This document shows, one piece after another, positions 13,201-25,235 of a stretch of DNA of 64,000 bases. This stretch comes from Heterohyrax brucei (taxonomy: Eukaryota > Chordata > Mammalia > Hyracoidea > Procaviidae). The notes below the pieces were generated by a model, which saw only the letters and a list, made by a program, of their open reading frames with translations, had not been told where the DNA came from and did no database searches. Location of the stretch: NCBI GenBank assembly GCA_028571685.1, contig CM053140.1:219747323-219811322 (forward strand). Reading direction: 5' to 3'. How positions within the stretch are numbered: position 1 is the stretch's first letter; every line of letters starts with the position of its first letter. Position numbers and translations under genes: made by a program.

Positions 13201-14765
13201 CAGTCAAGCTTAGTCTTATTGATTCTCCTTTGTAGATTATTTTTTAGAAATGACCCCTTTGTAGGTTATTTTTTATTTGTCCCTAGGTACTTTTAAAATT
13301 GACTCCTTATGTTTCAGCAAGTTCGATTATATTATGCCTTGGTGTCTTTGGGAATCTACCTTGTGTGGAGCTCAAAGAGTGTCTTGGATACTATCTTCTC
13401 GTCTTTAATGATATCAAAGAAGTTTTCTGTCAACAAATCATTGAGAATTCTGTTATTCTGCCTCCAATAATTTTATGTAATCCCTCCACATTCTGGTATG
13501 CCACTCACTTGCACATTATTCTTTTTGATAGAATCCCAAGTAATTCCTAGTTTTTCTTGATTAAAAAAAAAAAATTCTTTTATCTAATTTTTCCTTAGAT
13601 ACATTGTTGTCATGTGCTCCGTCTTCAGTCTCACTAATTCAGCCTTCTGTTGCCTCAGTTCTGGTCTTTTGACTTTCTAATTCTGTAATTTTATTATTTT
13701 CTGAATTTCTAATTCCTTTCTCTGTATGCTTTCTTGCCACCTGTTCAGTTTGTCATTATGCTCTTGAAGAGTTCTGAATATTAATCTTTTGTATGTTATG
13801 CTGATAGGTCCAGGAACTTCTCTCTCCTTGAAAAATTTCTTGATTGTGTGTTCTGGGCACTTTCTGAAGCCACTGTGCTTTGACTGTTTAAGTGATCGGA
13901 TATGGACTGTTGTCTCCAAGTCATCAGTAAGTTGCTGAATTTATTCATTTTATGTTTGTTTACTGTGTTCAAGCATCTTGTTTGTTTTGTTTTGAAATGT
14001 CCAAGTAGGCTGGTCACATGTGCTCATTTCGTTATTGGTGCCTTTGATGCAGGCTCTACCTTGCTGTCCTAGATGAGCAGGGGTGATTTATGTAGGCACA
14101 GGTATCTGGCTGCAAGCACTGAAAAATACAGGGAGTTAGTAGCTGTAACTGAGTGTCTGTGAGGATGGAGTGTCCCATCATAACTGAATTTCCTTGTAAG
14201 GTAAGTCGGCAGGCTTTTATTTCTTTTTTTCCTCTACTCCCCCATTTTCTCAAATGTTTCCCTCTCTGAATCTGGGAGAGTGGCCCAGGATGGGCTTAAG
14301 GAATCCTACTTCTGACTCAGTTAATGTTGTCAGGCCCACAATGGAGTAGAGGCAGCACAGTACAGAGAGAGGAGGGGGAAGCACTGAGAGAAGGGAGAGA
14401 GGTTTATCCTAAAGGAGACATTTAGATCTGCTACTTAGCTTTTCATGGTCAAACACCACTTCTCACTTGCTCTGGAGGTTCAAGTACACTGTCTGCTGCT
14501 CTTTGCCACTGAGTAGGAGGCCTTTCAAATGTCACCCTTGCACTTATCATGCTGGCCATAGCTGATTGCTGAAAGGTCAGGTACTAGCCAGTCTTGGGTA
14601 CTTGTGGACCTACTTTTCCTTCATTCTAATTTCTCAACTTTTCCTTGGATGCTCAGGGCTCCTAGGATGATGTCATATGTAATCAATTCATTTTTTTCTT
14701 TTGAGTCTTTGTTGTTAGAGGGATCACAGGAAGCATCTCACTACTCCACCATCTCTGTCCCACTT
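7286..14765 (-). mobile_element. L1-a: near full-length L1, antisense, interrupted by an LTR
   Basis: Read on the reverse strand, the L1 order is kept from right to left: 5'UTR (about 14000-14765), ORF1 (about 13000-13960; 13677-13919 still encodes ETTVHIRSLKQSKHSGFRK), ORF2 endonuclease (about 11850-12500), reverse transcriptase (10161-10601, encoding SLFADYMILHTENTKEF), ORF2 C-terminus (8982-9278) and 3'UTR down to 7290. The RT catalytic FADD motif reads FADY, so one catalytic Asp is lost, and many stops occur. A MaLR LTR splits the 3'UTR at 7433-7947. The copy is clearly older than the L1s at 29-40 kb. It lies inside an RTE, whose sequence resumes at about 14766. Confidence 0.9.
7433..7947 (+). 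mobile_element. Solo MaLR-type LTR, sense
   Basis: The LTR begins tgtcatggcttgaattgtgt, continues with a ccccaaaaatatgtg block, and ends with a polyadenylation-like aaataaac region, ttgttaaagccatccactct and ctgactaaaaca. This is the ERVL-MaLR layout with TG...CA ends. The flanks are ctgta at 7428-7432 and ctgtg at 7948-7952, a 5-bp target-site duplication with one mismatch. There is no internal retroviral sequence. It inserted into the 3'UTR of L1-a, whose sequence continues on both sides. Confidence 0.88.
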
Positions 14766-16118
14766 CCCTTCTATGTTATTTTGGTAGTTCGTACATTGTA
14801 CAATATTTTGCCCATAGAATACATCAAAATTACAAGTTGAGACTTCGATTTTTTTTTTTTTTTTTTTTCAGTTCTTTGAGCTTGAGAAATGCAGAACAAG
14901 TTCTCTCCTTTTGGTTTTCTAACTCCAGGTCCTTGCACATTTCATTATAATACTTTTTTTTTTGTCTTCTCCAGCAGTCCTTTGAAATCTTCTCTTCATC
15001 TCTTTTACTTTATCATTACTTCCTTTCACTTTAGTTACTCAATATTTAAGAGCTAGTTTCAGAGTCTCTTCTAACATCCATTTTGGTTTTTTCTTTCTTT
15101 CCTGTCTTTTTAATGACCTTTTGCTTTCTTCTTGTATCATCAGGTCATTGATGTCATCCCACAGCTTGCTTGGTCTTTGATCGTTAGTGTTCAAGGCATC
15201 AAATCTATTTTTGGGATGATCTCCAAATTCAGGTGAGATATGCTGCAGGTCATATTTTGGCTCCTTGTTTTCATTTTGTTTGGCTTCAGTTCAAACTTGC
15301 ATTTGAACCATTGATAGTCTGTCCTACAGTCTGCTCTTGTCTCCTACTGACTGATAATATTGAGCTTCTCCATTATCTTTTTCCACAAATGTAGTCTGTT
15401 TGGTTCCTGTGTATTTTATCTGTGTATACCTGCCATTTATGTTGTTGAAAAATTTATTTGCAATGAATAAGTCATTGGTCTTGTAAAATTTTATTATGTG
15501 ATTTTCCTTCTGTCACCAAGTCCATGTTTTCTAAGTACTGATCCTTCTTCTCTTTTCCAACTTCAGCATTCCAATAGCCAGTAAGTATTAGTGCACCTTA
15601 ATTTCCAGTTTGACCAATTTTGGACTGCAGAAGTTGGTAAAAATCTTCATTTTCTTCATATTTGACCTTATTGTTTGATGAGTAAATATGACTAATAGTT
15701 GTTTTAACTGGTCATCCTTATAGATATGTAGATATTATACCATCACCAATGGTACTATGCTTTAGGATAGATCTTGAAATGTTGCCTTTGATGGTGAATA
15801 TGATGCCATTACTCTTCGATTTATTGTTCCGGCATAACAGACCATATGATTGTCCAATCCAGAATGGTCAATACCAGTCCATTTCAGCTCAGTAATGTCT
15901 AGGATATTAATCTTTGTGCATTACATTTCATTTTTGAGAGCTTCTACTTTTCCTAGATTCATTTTTTTGTACATTCCAAGTTCTGATTGTTAATGGATTT
16001 ATGTAGCTGTTTCATCAAATTTTGAGTCATGTCACATCAGCAAATGAAGGTCCCAAAAGCTTGACTCTATTCACATCATTAAGGTTAATTCTACTTTGAG
16101 GAGGCAGCTCTTCCTGAG
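14766..16118 (-). mobile_element. RTE LINE, middle and endonuclease part, antisense
   Basis: Continuation of the RTE left at 7285. The block cagttctttgagcttgagaa followed by atgcagaac matches 63486-63510 of the RTE at the right end of the window, and the region 15240-16100 parallels 41230-41810 (for example gaataagtcattggtcttgt beside gaataagttgttggtcttgt). It encodes degraded RTE endonuclease and linker. A run of 20 T at 14849-14868 interrupts it. Confidence 0.88.
14849..14868. repeat. Poly(T) run, 20 bases
   Basis: An uninterrupted T20 inside the RTE, just before the ttcagttctttgagc block. It could be a slippage expansion of the TTTTTTC tract present in the other RTE copy (63475). Confidence 0.9.
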
Positions 16119-16641
16119 TGTTTTAGTCAGCTAGGGCTGGCTAACAGAAATACCACAGAGTGGATGGCTTTAACAAAGGAAGGTTTATTCTTACACAGTC
16201 CAGTAGGCTACGAGTCTATATTCAGGGTGTCCACTCCAGGGGAAGGACCTCCCCTTGTTGGCTCTGGAGGAAAGTCCGGTATTGCATCAGTCTTTGTCCA
16301 GGGAACATCTTGGTGCAAGAAGCTCAGGTCTAAAGGACGCGCTCTTCTCCCGGTGCTGCTTTCTTGATGGTATGAGGTTCCCAATTCTCAGCCTGTCTCC
16401 CTTTCCTTTTATCTTTTGCAGGCTAAGAGGATTAAGGGTGGGGCAAGCCATACCCCAGGGAGACTCCCTTTACAGTGGATCAGGGAGGTAATCCTATGAA
16501 GGGATTTACAGCTCCGCCCTAATCCTTTAACATACAGTTTAGGAAAACCACAAAATGAAAGACAGTCACAAGATACTGGAAATCATGGCCCAGCCACATA
16601 GCTACACATATTTTTGGGGGGACACAATTCAATCCATGACA
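16119..16641 (-). mobile_element. Solo MaLR-type LTR, antisense
   Basis: The reverse complement has the same layout as the LTR at 7433-7947. On the + strand it begins tgttttagtcagctagggct, includes gatggctttaacaaaggaag, and ends acacaattcaatccatgaca. The flanking pentamers are ctgag (16114-16118) and ctcag (16642-16646), a target-site duplication with one mismatch. It lies within the RTE, which continues afterwards. Confidence 0.9.
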
Positions 16642-16960
16642 CTCAGTCATATTTTGAATGCCTTCTAACCTGAGGGGCTCATGTTCTGACACTAACTGAG
16701 CATCTTCTGCTGCTATTCAAAAGGTTTTTATTGGCTAATGTTTTCAAAAGTAGGCTGCCAAGTCCTTCTTTCTAGTCTGTCTTAGTCTGGAAGTTTAGCT
16801 GAAACCTGTTCACCATGGGTGACCTATCTGGTATTTGAAAAACAGTGACGTAAGTTCCAGAATCATAGACACATAGAAGCCACCACAGTATGACCAACTG
16901 ACAGGTGAGTGGTAGGTCTTCCCTGTAATGTTTCTGCTCTCTCTCCAATATCTTGGCTTT
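16642..16960 (-). mobile_element. RTE LINE, 5' end, antisense
   Basis: RTE sequence after the LTR. It contains agtctgtcttagtctggaag and ctgttcaccatgggtgacc, blocks that also occur in the RTE-tailed SINE at 60927-61250. This suggests that the SINE and the LINE share sequence at more than one point. No intact frame remains. Confidence 0.7.
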
Positions 16961-17012
16961 AGTCACGTTGATACAGTCTGCTCTTTGTTCACAGGTTGTT
17001 TCTTTTGCCTAG

Positions 17013-17200
17013 CACAAGAGTTGGCAATCTATGACCACTATGTCAAATTTGGCCCACTGCCTATATTTGTAAATAAAGTTTTATTGGAACACAGCTGTTC
17101 CTATTTATTTCCATATTGTCCCTTGGTGCTTTTGCACTGCAGCACCATTAATTAATAGTTGTGTCAGAGATCAAATGGCCCACAAAGCCTGATAAATATA
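17013..17200 (+). mobile_element. hAT-type DNA transposon fragment
   Basis: The string gagttggcaatctatgacca, then aataaagttttattggaaca and caaatggcccacaaagcctg, is the typical mammalian 'ggtcagcaaactatggcccg ... taaataaagttttattggaacacag' DNA-transposon repeat, often classed with hAT elements. It is interrupted by L1-b, and 23733-23775 may be its continuation. Confidence 0.75.
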
Positions 17201-20200
17201 TTTTTGTAACTTCTATTTATTTATTTGTTCATTTATTTATATTTTGACTAAGTGAAAGAGTACAATCCAAATCAATTTTGTGTGCCCACCTATCTGCAGG
17301 TCAGTTTGCTCTCCTCATCCAGGGACAGCATAATCCTCCTTTTCACTCTATATTTCTAGTCCCTTCTTAACGAGCACCTATCTCCTCCTCTCCACCTTCT
17401 TGTCTCCCATCTTCAAAGAAACCAGTAGGACAGCCTCCTATAAATGTATAGACCCATAAAGTATATACACCATACAATCACACTGTGTCCCTGAGTCTAG
17501 TCCATTCTTGTCTGAGGAGTTGATCTCAGTACTGGTTTCTGCTCAAGGGCAGCAGCAGATCTTAGGGCCGTTGTTCCCAGGGGATCCTCCAGGCTTTCAG
17601 ACCATCAACTGTGGTCTTTTAGTAGAGTTCTTGAGCTGTACCCCTCTTTTTCTTGTGTTGCCTCAGAGACTCTACACTATGTCCACTATTGCAGCTGTCT
17701 TTGGTGGTGGCTGGGCACCATTTGGTTCTTTTGGTCTAATGCTGATACAGTCTCCCATTCGTATCTGTCCTTCTGTCTCCTGGGCTCTTTTTTTTTTCCT
17801 CTTGTTTGTTGTTCTTGGTCATCATCTGTTCCACGTGAGTTGGAACCATTTAGTGTACCACAGGTGGCAGCTTGCTAGCTTTTATGACCCCAGATGCCAC
17901 TCACCAGTATGGGGTGCAGAGGCCTCTCTTAGCAATAGGCTAATTATGCCAACTGGCCTTGATGCCCCTTGAAAACATGGCCCCCAGACCCCATCCCTGC
18001 TACTTGAATCTTTGAACTATTAGGTTGAGTATAGAAAACTTTTCAGTTTATGGTATAGTCCAATTATGTTGATCTGCTGTTTACTGCATGCTGACACTGC
18101 TCTCACCTAATCAATTTTCTATCTACTGTCTAATTTATGACCACCCCTCTCCCTCCCTTTCCACCCTTGTAGCCACCAAAGGGTCTTTTCTTCTGTACTA
18201 AGTCTATATTTTTAAGTCCTTATGACAGAGGTCTCATACAATACTTGTCCTTTTCCTGCTGATTGATTTTGCTCAGCATACTGTCTTTTAGTTGAAACCA
18301 GGTTATGAGATGCTTCCTAAAATCATCATTGTTCTTTATCATTACATAATGTTCCATTGAGTATATGTACCGTAGCTTATTTATCTACTCATCTGTTGAT
18401 GGGCACTTGGTTGATACTATCTTCTTGCTATTGCTGACTATGCTACAATAAACATTCATGTGCAACTATGTGTTCATGTGATTGCCTTTATTTCCACAAG
18501 ACATATTCCAAAGAGTGGGATTGGTGGATCATATGGTATTCCTCTTTCTTGCTTTTAAAGAAAGTGAAAATTATTTTCCAAAGAGGTTGTACCACTTTGC
18601 ATTCCTACCAGTAGTGTAAGACAGTTCTAATTTCTCCACAGCCTCTCCAGCATTTGTTGTTTTGTGTTTTTTGGATCATGGCCAACCTTGTTGGGGTGAG
18701 ATGTTATCTCCTTGTAGTTTTGATATGGATTTTTCTAATAGCTAATGATCATAAGAATTTCCTCATATGTCTTTTGGCTGCCAGTAGTTTATTTATGGGT
18801 TGTTAGGATTCTTTGTAAGTACGATCACATCATCTGCAAATAGGGATATTTTTACCTCTTTGCTGATGTGGATGCGCTTTATTTCTTTGGCTCGTCTAAT
18901 TGGTCTGCCTAGAACCTCTAGTACAGTGTAGAATAGAAGTGATGAGCATGGGTATCCTTGTCTAGTTCCTGTTCTCTGGGGAAATCCTTTCAATCTCTCT
19001 CCATTCAGGATGATGTAGGCAGTTGGCTTTGTGTAGAAGCCCCTTACTACATTGAAGAATTTCCCTTCTATTCCTATTTTGCTGAGAGTTCTTAACAGGA
19101 ATGGATATTGGACTTTGTCAAATGGCTTTTCAGCATCAGTTAAAAAATCAGGCAATTCTTATCCTTTGTGCTCTTCGTGTGGTTGATTACATTAATTGTT
19201 TTTCTGAAGCTGAGCCAGCCCTGCATCCTAAGTATGAATCTGGCTTGGTCATGATGAATTATTTTTTTGATATGTTGTTGAATTCTATTGGCTAGGATTT
19301 TGTTGAAGATTCTTGCATCTAGGTTCATGAGTGATATTGGTCTGTAATTTTCTTTTTCTGAGTGTGGGATCTTTCCCTGGCTTTGGTATCACGGTTATTC
19401 TGGTTTTATAGAATGAATTTGGGAGTATTCCATCGCTTTCTATGCTGTGAAACAGTTTCAATAGTATTGGTGTTAACTCCTCTCTAATGACTTGGTAGAA
19501 TTCTCCTGTGAAGCCATCTGGGCCAGGACTTTTTGGGTTGGTAGTTCCCCACTCCCCAGTCCCTTATTTTGTGATACGTTTATTAAGTTGTTGTACTTCT
19601 CCTTGTGATAATTTTGGTAGGTGATGTGAATCTAGAAATTTGCATGTTTCTTCTAGATTTTCACATCTCTTAGAGTACAGCTTTTTGTAGTATTTTATTA
19701 TGATACTTTGATTTCACTCAGGTCTGCTGTGACATCTCCCACCTTATTTCTTATTCATGTTATTTGTTTCCTCTCCTGTTTTTGTTTTGTAAGTTTAGCC
19801 AATGGCTTATCAATTTGTTGATCTTTTCAAAGAACCAGCTTTTGGTTTTGTTAATTCTTTCCATTGCTTTTCTGTTCTCTAATTCATTTAGTTCTTTTCT
19901 AATCTTTATTATCTTTTTTCTTCTGGTGCCTGAGGGGTTCTTTTGTTGCTCTGTTTCTTCTTGTTCAAGTTGTGGGGTTAATTCTTTGGTTTAGGCCCTT
20001 TCTTCATTCCAGATGTGTACATTTATAGAGATAAGTTGACCTCTGAGCACTGCTTTTACTGTATCCCATAAATTCTGGTAGGATATGTTTCTATTCTCAT
20101 TTGATTCCATAAATTTCTTTATTGCATCTTTGATTTCTTCTGTAACCCGTGGCTTTTTGAGGAAGGTGTTGTTCAGTTTCCATGAGTTCCAGTTTCTACC

Positions 20201-23200
20201 TATGTTTTTTCTGCTATTGATTTCAACTTTCATGGCTTTATGGTCTGAGAAGATGCTTTATAATAATTCGGTAGTTTGGATTCTGTTGAGACTTGCTTTG
20301 TGACCTAATATGTGGTCTATTCTGGAGAATGTTCCAGGTGCACTGGAAAAGAACTTATCTGTCATTGGGTAAAAGTTTCTGTAAATGTTGTTGAGGTCTA
20401 GTTGGTTGATTGTCACAATAACATCTTCTGTATCTTTACTGAGCTTTTTCCTGGATGATCTGTCTGTTACTGAGAGTGGATTGTTGAAGTTTCCTACTAC
20501 TATTGTGGAGTGACCTGTTTCATTTTTCAATGTTTTCGGCATTTGTTCTATGTATTTAGGTGCTCTAGTATTGGGTGTATAAATATTTAATACTGCTATA
20601 TGCTCCTTATGTATTGAACCTTTCAGCAGTAAGTAGTGACCATCCTTGTCCACGATGGTAAATTTTACATTACAGTCTATTTTATGTGAAATTAGTATTG
20701 CCACTCCTGCTCTTCTTTCTATGTTGTTAGTTTGGTATGCATTTTTCTGTCCTTTGATTTTCAGTTTGTTCATATCTTTGAGTCTAAGATCTGTTTCTTG
20801 TAAGCAGCAACGGATGAATTGTATTTTTGATCCAGGCTGTTACTGTGCACTTCTTTAGTGGAGGATTCAATCCGTTTACATTCAGTGTAATTATTGATAG
20901 GTATGTGTTTAGTGCTGTCATTTTGGTGTCTTTAATTTTGTGTTGTTGGTCTTTTCTTTTTTTCTCCTAATATTCTGTTCTGGGTCATTTTTCTTCATGG
21001 GATTAATTTTCATCTTTTTCAGCAATGGAGTTGTGTTTGTTGAGACTCTTGTATTACATTTCTGGTTTTGATATTTCACATTGTTTGCTTTGCAGCTACC
21101 CCTTTGATCCCCTTAATGTTCTAAGCTTAAAACTTTAACTTCTGTATATCTTCTTAATTTCCTCTCCACCTGAAAGGGTTAAATCTACTCTAACATATCC
21201 CTCTTTATAGTGTGGTGATGTCATAGTTTTTCTGTTAATATCACTGGTTCCCTACTTTTAATATTTTAACTTTAAGTTTAATGTCTTCCCTAACTCAGTA
21301 GGCCTCCGGTTTCTGTGTCTTACGTTGCTCCCTTAAGTATGTGTTGGATGTTATTGTTTTTCTAAACATAGAGCTTCTTTCAGTATGTCTTGTAGTTTTG
21401 GTTTGGTTTTTTAAAATTCTCTAAGCTTCTGTTTATCCGAGAATGTCTTAACTTCATCCTCATATTTGAGAGACAGTTTTGCAGGACATAGGATTCTTAG
21501 TTGGAAGTTTTTCTCCTTCAGGGTTTTGTATGTGTCATCCCACTGTCTTCTTCCCAACATGGTTTCTGCTGACAAGTCAGACAAAAGCTACAGGGCTTTT
21601 CTTTGTACATTACTTTTGCTTTAACCCTTGCTGCCTTTAAGGACCTCTTTTTATGTTTTATTTTATTAAGCCTGATTATAATATATTTTGGTGTCTTTCT
21701 TTTGGGGTCTAGTTTTTGTTGTGTTTGATAAGAGTTTTGAATATCTATATTCTCTTCTTTCATGATTTCAGGGAAGTTTTCTCTCAGCAGCTCTTCAACA
21801 ATTCTGTCTGTATTTTCAGCTCTCCTTTCCTGTTCAGGATCTCCAATTATTCATAGATTATTCCTCTTGATGCAGTCCCACATAGTTCTTAATTCTTCTT
21901 CATTTTTCTTATTTCTTTTATCTGATTTTTCCTCATAAATGCTGGTGTCAGTTGCTTTATCTTCAAACTCACTAATTCTGTATTCCATTTCCTCCATCCT
22001 GCTTGTTTGGCTTTGCATTGAATTGCCTAATTTTGTAATTTTATTATTGATCTGCTGGATTTAAGATGTTTGATATTCTAGCAGATCATATAGCTTACTT
22101 GATTTTTCATTTTATTCTACTTCATTTTGTTTAATCTCTAGAAGGGCTCTGTACTTACTTCTTTTGTATTCTACTTCCAGTAATTTCAGATGGGCTTATT
22201 CATCTGGAAAGTTGTTTGATTCTTTATTGTGGGAGTTTTCCAGAGCTATAGTGGTCTACTTCTGTAAATGATTAGATATTGATTGTTGTCTTTGCGCCAT
22301 CAAGAAGCTGTTCAGTTTCTCTGTTGTTACACTAGTGAGAGCTATGGCATAGTTCCAAGAAGGGAGTGGATAAGGGCACTGCTAGATCTGGTCACCAGCT
22401 GCTGCTGTGTTCTCTAGGTGCAACTGACTTAGGTGTAGCTTTTCTGACAATATAGACACTCTCAAGCCCCACAATACTTCTCAGCTTAGTGGCTGGCCCT
22501 ACCAGGCTCTTAGTGGTTGCAGGCCCTGCCTTCTGGCTGCTAAAGGTGGTAAGCTACTTGTGCTGACTTTCCATCATCCTGCCAGTAGAGTCTGTGGTAT
22601 ACCTCAGGGAAGGGAGGAGGGAAGGATACCAGCACACTAAGTTTCCAGGGTTGCTGCATTCTCTAGATGTGTTTGTGTTAACATGTCTGCTGAGAGGGGG
22701 CACGATCCAGCCACTGCCAAAAGCAGTCAGGCCCTCTGAACTGGCAGGTGCTACCTCCTGGTTGCCAAGATGACTCCCTGATTATGAGGTGTTGAGGGGG
22801 GCTGTCATCTGATGCTATAATGTAGCTCAGTGAAGAGTGGTGGAAATGGCACCACCACACTTAGGCACTGGTCACTGCTATATTCTCTAGCTATCTTTCT
22901 GCTCTAGCTGCCTTTCTGCTGAGAGAGGTGTTCACCAGCAGCAGCTGAAAGCAGCATGGCCCTTAGGGGTTGCAGGCCCACCTCCTGGCTTGTAGAGACA
23001 GTACCTCATAGGCCATCCCCAGATGGTATAGTGTGACTGAAGGAGGGGAGGACTTAGGGCACTGCCACACTCAGCCACCAGCCCCCACTATGATCCCTAG
23101 GTACAGTGGTTTTAAAAACAGCTTTTCTGCTTGGAGAAACACTATCCAGATGGGCACTGTTTTTTAGCCTGGGAATTAGCCCCAGCTGAGACCTGTTAGC

Positions 23201-23724
23201 CATGCCTGACTCTGCCTCTCAGCTAACCAAGATGGCGTACTGCATGAACTGCCTTACCTGCACTATGTCAGCAGTATCTATGGCACAGCTGCAAGCATAG
23301 AGGAGGGAGGGCACTGGCACCCTTGTTCAGCAATTGCAGCAGGGTTCTCTAGATGTGGCTGTCCCAAACACAGTCTCTCTGCTGCAGGATACACTGTTTA
23401 CTTAAGCGCTAGTTCAGCATAGTAGCCAGTTTGTGCCGGGCTTTCAGACTTGGTATCCCAGTCTTCGCCTCCCAGTTCACAAAGAAGGCCTCTGTACCTG
23501 TAATCCCCTCAAATGATGTGCCAGTGGAAGCAGGACTCAGTGTGTTGCTGCCTTGCCTCTGACAGAGATAGTTTTCCCCTTCCTGTTACCCAGTGCCTTC
23601 TCACAACCCTGTGCCAGATCTTGGGTCTCCCAGAATATCCATGCCGTTCCACTCAATTATTTTTCTAGGCCTTTCTCAGAGGGAATCAAGGAAGTGTGGG
23701 CTAGTTCACCATCTTGCCCCCCCA
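17201..23724 (-). mobile_element. L1-b: L1 with preserved 5' end, internal deletion, antisense
   Basis: Reverse-strand order: 5'UTR (about 22300-23724), ORF1 (about 21400-22060; 21518-21763 encodes MKEENIDIQNSYQTQQKLDP), endonuclease (20258-20773, encoding SHKIDCNVKFTIVDKDGHYL and the GNFNNPLSVTDRSS block), RT (18793-19155, with [20 protein letters not shown] and the intact FADD motif), then a jump at about 18785 straight to the ORF2 C-terminus and 3'UTR (17220-18780). Compared with the copy at 29566-34961, roughly 1.1 kb between RT and C-terminus is missing. Frames are broken. Candidate flanking repeat: ataaatat at 17192-17199 and at 23725-23732. Confidence 0.9.
23705..23723 (-). promoter_or_regulatory. 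YY1-type site at the L1-b 5' terminus
   Basis: On the reverse strand the very start of L1-b reads ggggggcaagatggtgaac. A G-run followed by caagatgg at the extreme 5' end is the layout of the L1 promoter YY1 site known from other mammals, which positions transcription start. This supports that the copy reached its true 5' end. Activity is unknown. Confidence 0.7.
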
Positions 23725-23789
23725 ATAAATATTGTAATAATAAATATTTGCCAATCTTTGAGCTAAAATATTCTTACCTCTTCCTCCTT

Positions 23790-24010
23790 TATTTTATTTT
23801 TGTTAAAGCCATCCTATTTCAGTAAGTCTTCTTAAGGAATCTTTCCCTAATCCTCTATGACAATATTAGATGCCCTTCCACTGTAATCAAATACTACCCT
23901 TTGTACTTTATCAGAATGCTTCTCATGCTGTTTCATTAATGTATGATCTTCTCCACTAAGCTTTGTACTCTCTAAGGGCTGTGACCATGTCTCATACATG
24001 GAAATCTAGT
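23790..24010 (+). mobile_element. L2 LINE 3' end, sense
   Basis: The blocks aaggaatctttccctaatcc, gcttctcatgctgtttcat and aagctttgtactctctaagg followed by gctgtgaccatgtct match the L2 3' end order (ccttccctgac ... cagcactt ... agctccatgaggg ... ggactttgtct). The extreme tail is missing. Confidence 0.65.
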
Positions 24011-25054
24011 AAGCACTATATAAAATATGTGTATATATTAAAAATATGTATATGAATTATGGAAATATTACAACCTTCTCTATATTGAAATGTTTTAATT
24101 ACTGGAAATAAAACTTTTATAAAAACCAAGAACTTCTTCCATGGGAAAATAAAATTCAGCTTTATCTATGTAAATCTTCTCAGGCACACATCTGTTTTGT
24201 ACAGTGAGTCATATAGTATAAAGAGAAGCTGTGTTAACTTAGATCCCTTTAACAAAGTTAAGCTACAGCTGCTGTTATAGTCCATCAGCCACCTGCATTT
24301 TCCCAAAGCTCAGCTGTACCCATGATGGCAAGTCTTTTCTCCATTGCCAAGCTTTCTAATAATCTCTGGTGTCAGTATTCACTTGTGTCAGTGGAGATGA
24401 ACTGGCTGACTTTGAGGAAGGATTCATTTGAAGACTTGATCTAGATGTGTTGAGCTAAATGGACACATCCGATGTGCTTGTATTTTGTGAGAAATGCGTA
24501 TGTTTGAAGTCATCTGAATCTTGAGGTCAGAAGGGCTGCTCAGTACTTTGATTCAACCTTGGAAAAGGTAATAATTAATAGAGTTGGAGGAGAACAAATG
24601 GAGCATTCGGGTATAGGAGATCTAGATTAGAATACAGGGTCCTTTCAGGGCTTTTTGGCTTTTTACTAGCTTAGGTATCCATGGAGCTGTTATTTAGTGG
24701 TCTTCAGTTGGAGGTAAAAAATATAATTTGTGATTGATAATGTATTTCAAGATGTTGCACACCCAGAGCTAGCCCTGTTAGTGTGAATCTTAGATCACTA
24801 TATTCCCATCTCCACATTGTTCTCAGTTGCATCATTATTTTTGGAAGGAAAAATATTAAATTTTTTCCTTATATAATTTCAATCATCCCAACATATCAAA
24901 ATTAATAGGAATCACTCTGAAGACTTGGATGGAACAGTTTAAAAGGCATGACTGAAAGTAAGAATGTTATGCTGTTCAGACCTCTTCAGAATCTCTTACC
25001 AGATCTCTGTGCATGTGTGTGTGAGAGAGACAGAGAGGAAGGAGGAACATCCTA
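24011..25054. other. Intron without recognised features
   Basis: AT-rich apparently single-copy intron. No gene or repeat recognised, apart from a short gtgtgtgtgagagagacaga simple stretch near 25015-25040. Confidence 0.55.
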
Positions 25055-25235
25055 GACCAATGATTCTCAAAGTGTGGTTCCTGGGCCAGCAGTATTAGCA
25101 TAGTCTGGGAAATGGTTAGAAATGGAAATCCACCCACCCACACCACAATACGTGAATCAAATTTTGCAAGGGGACCCAGCTCTCTGTATTAACTAGTCTT
25201 CCAGATAATTCTGAGGCATGCTAACATTAAAGACT
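25055..25235. mobile_element. MER5-like hAT-Charlie fragment
   Basis: The start aatgattctcaaagtgtggt followed by tcctgggccagcagtatt, with 'tctgaggcatgctaac' near the end, resembles the MER5A/MER5B terminal region (ggttctcaaa...tggtc...ccagcagca). It is degenerate. Confidence 0.7.
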
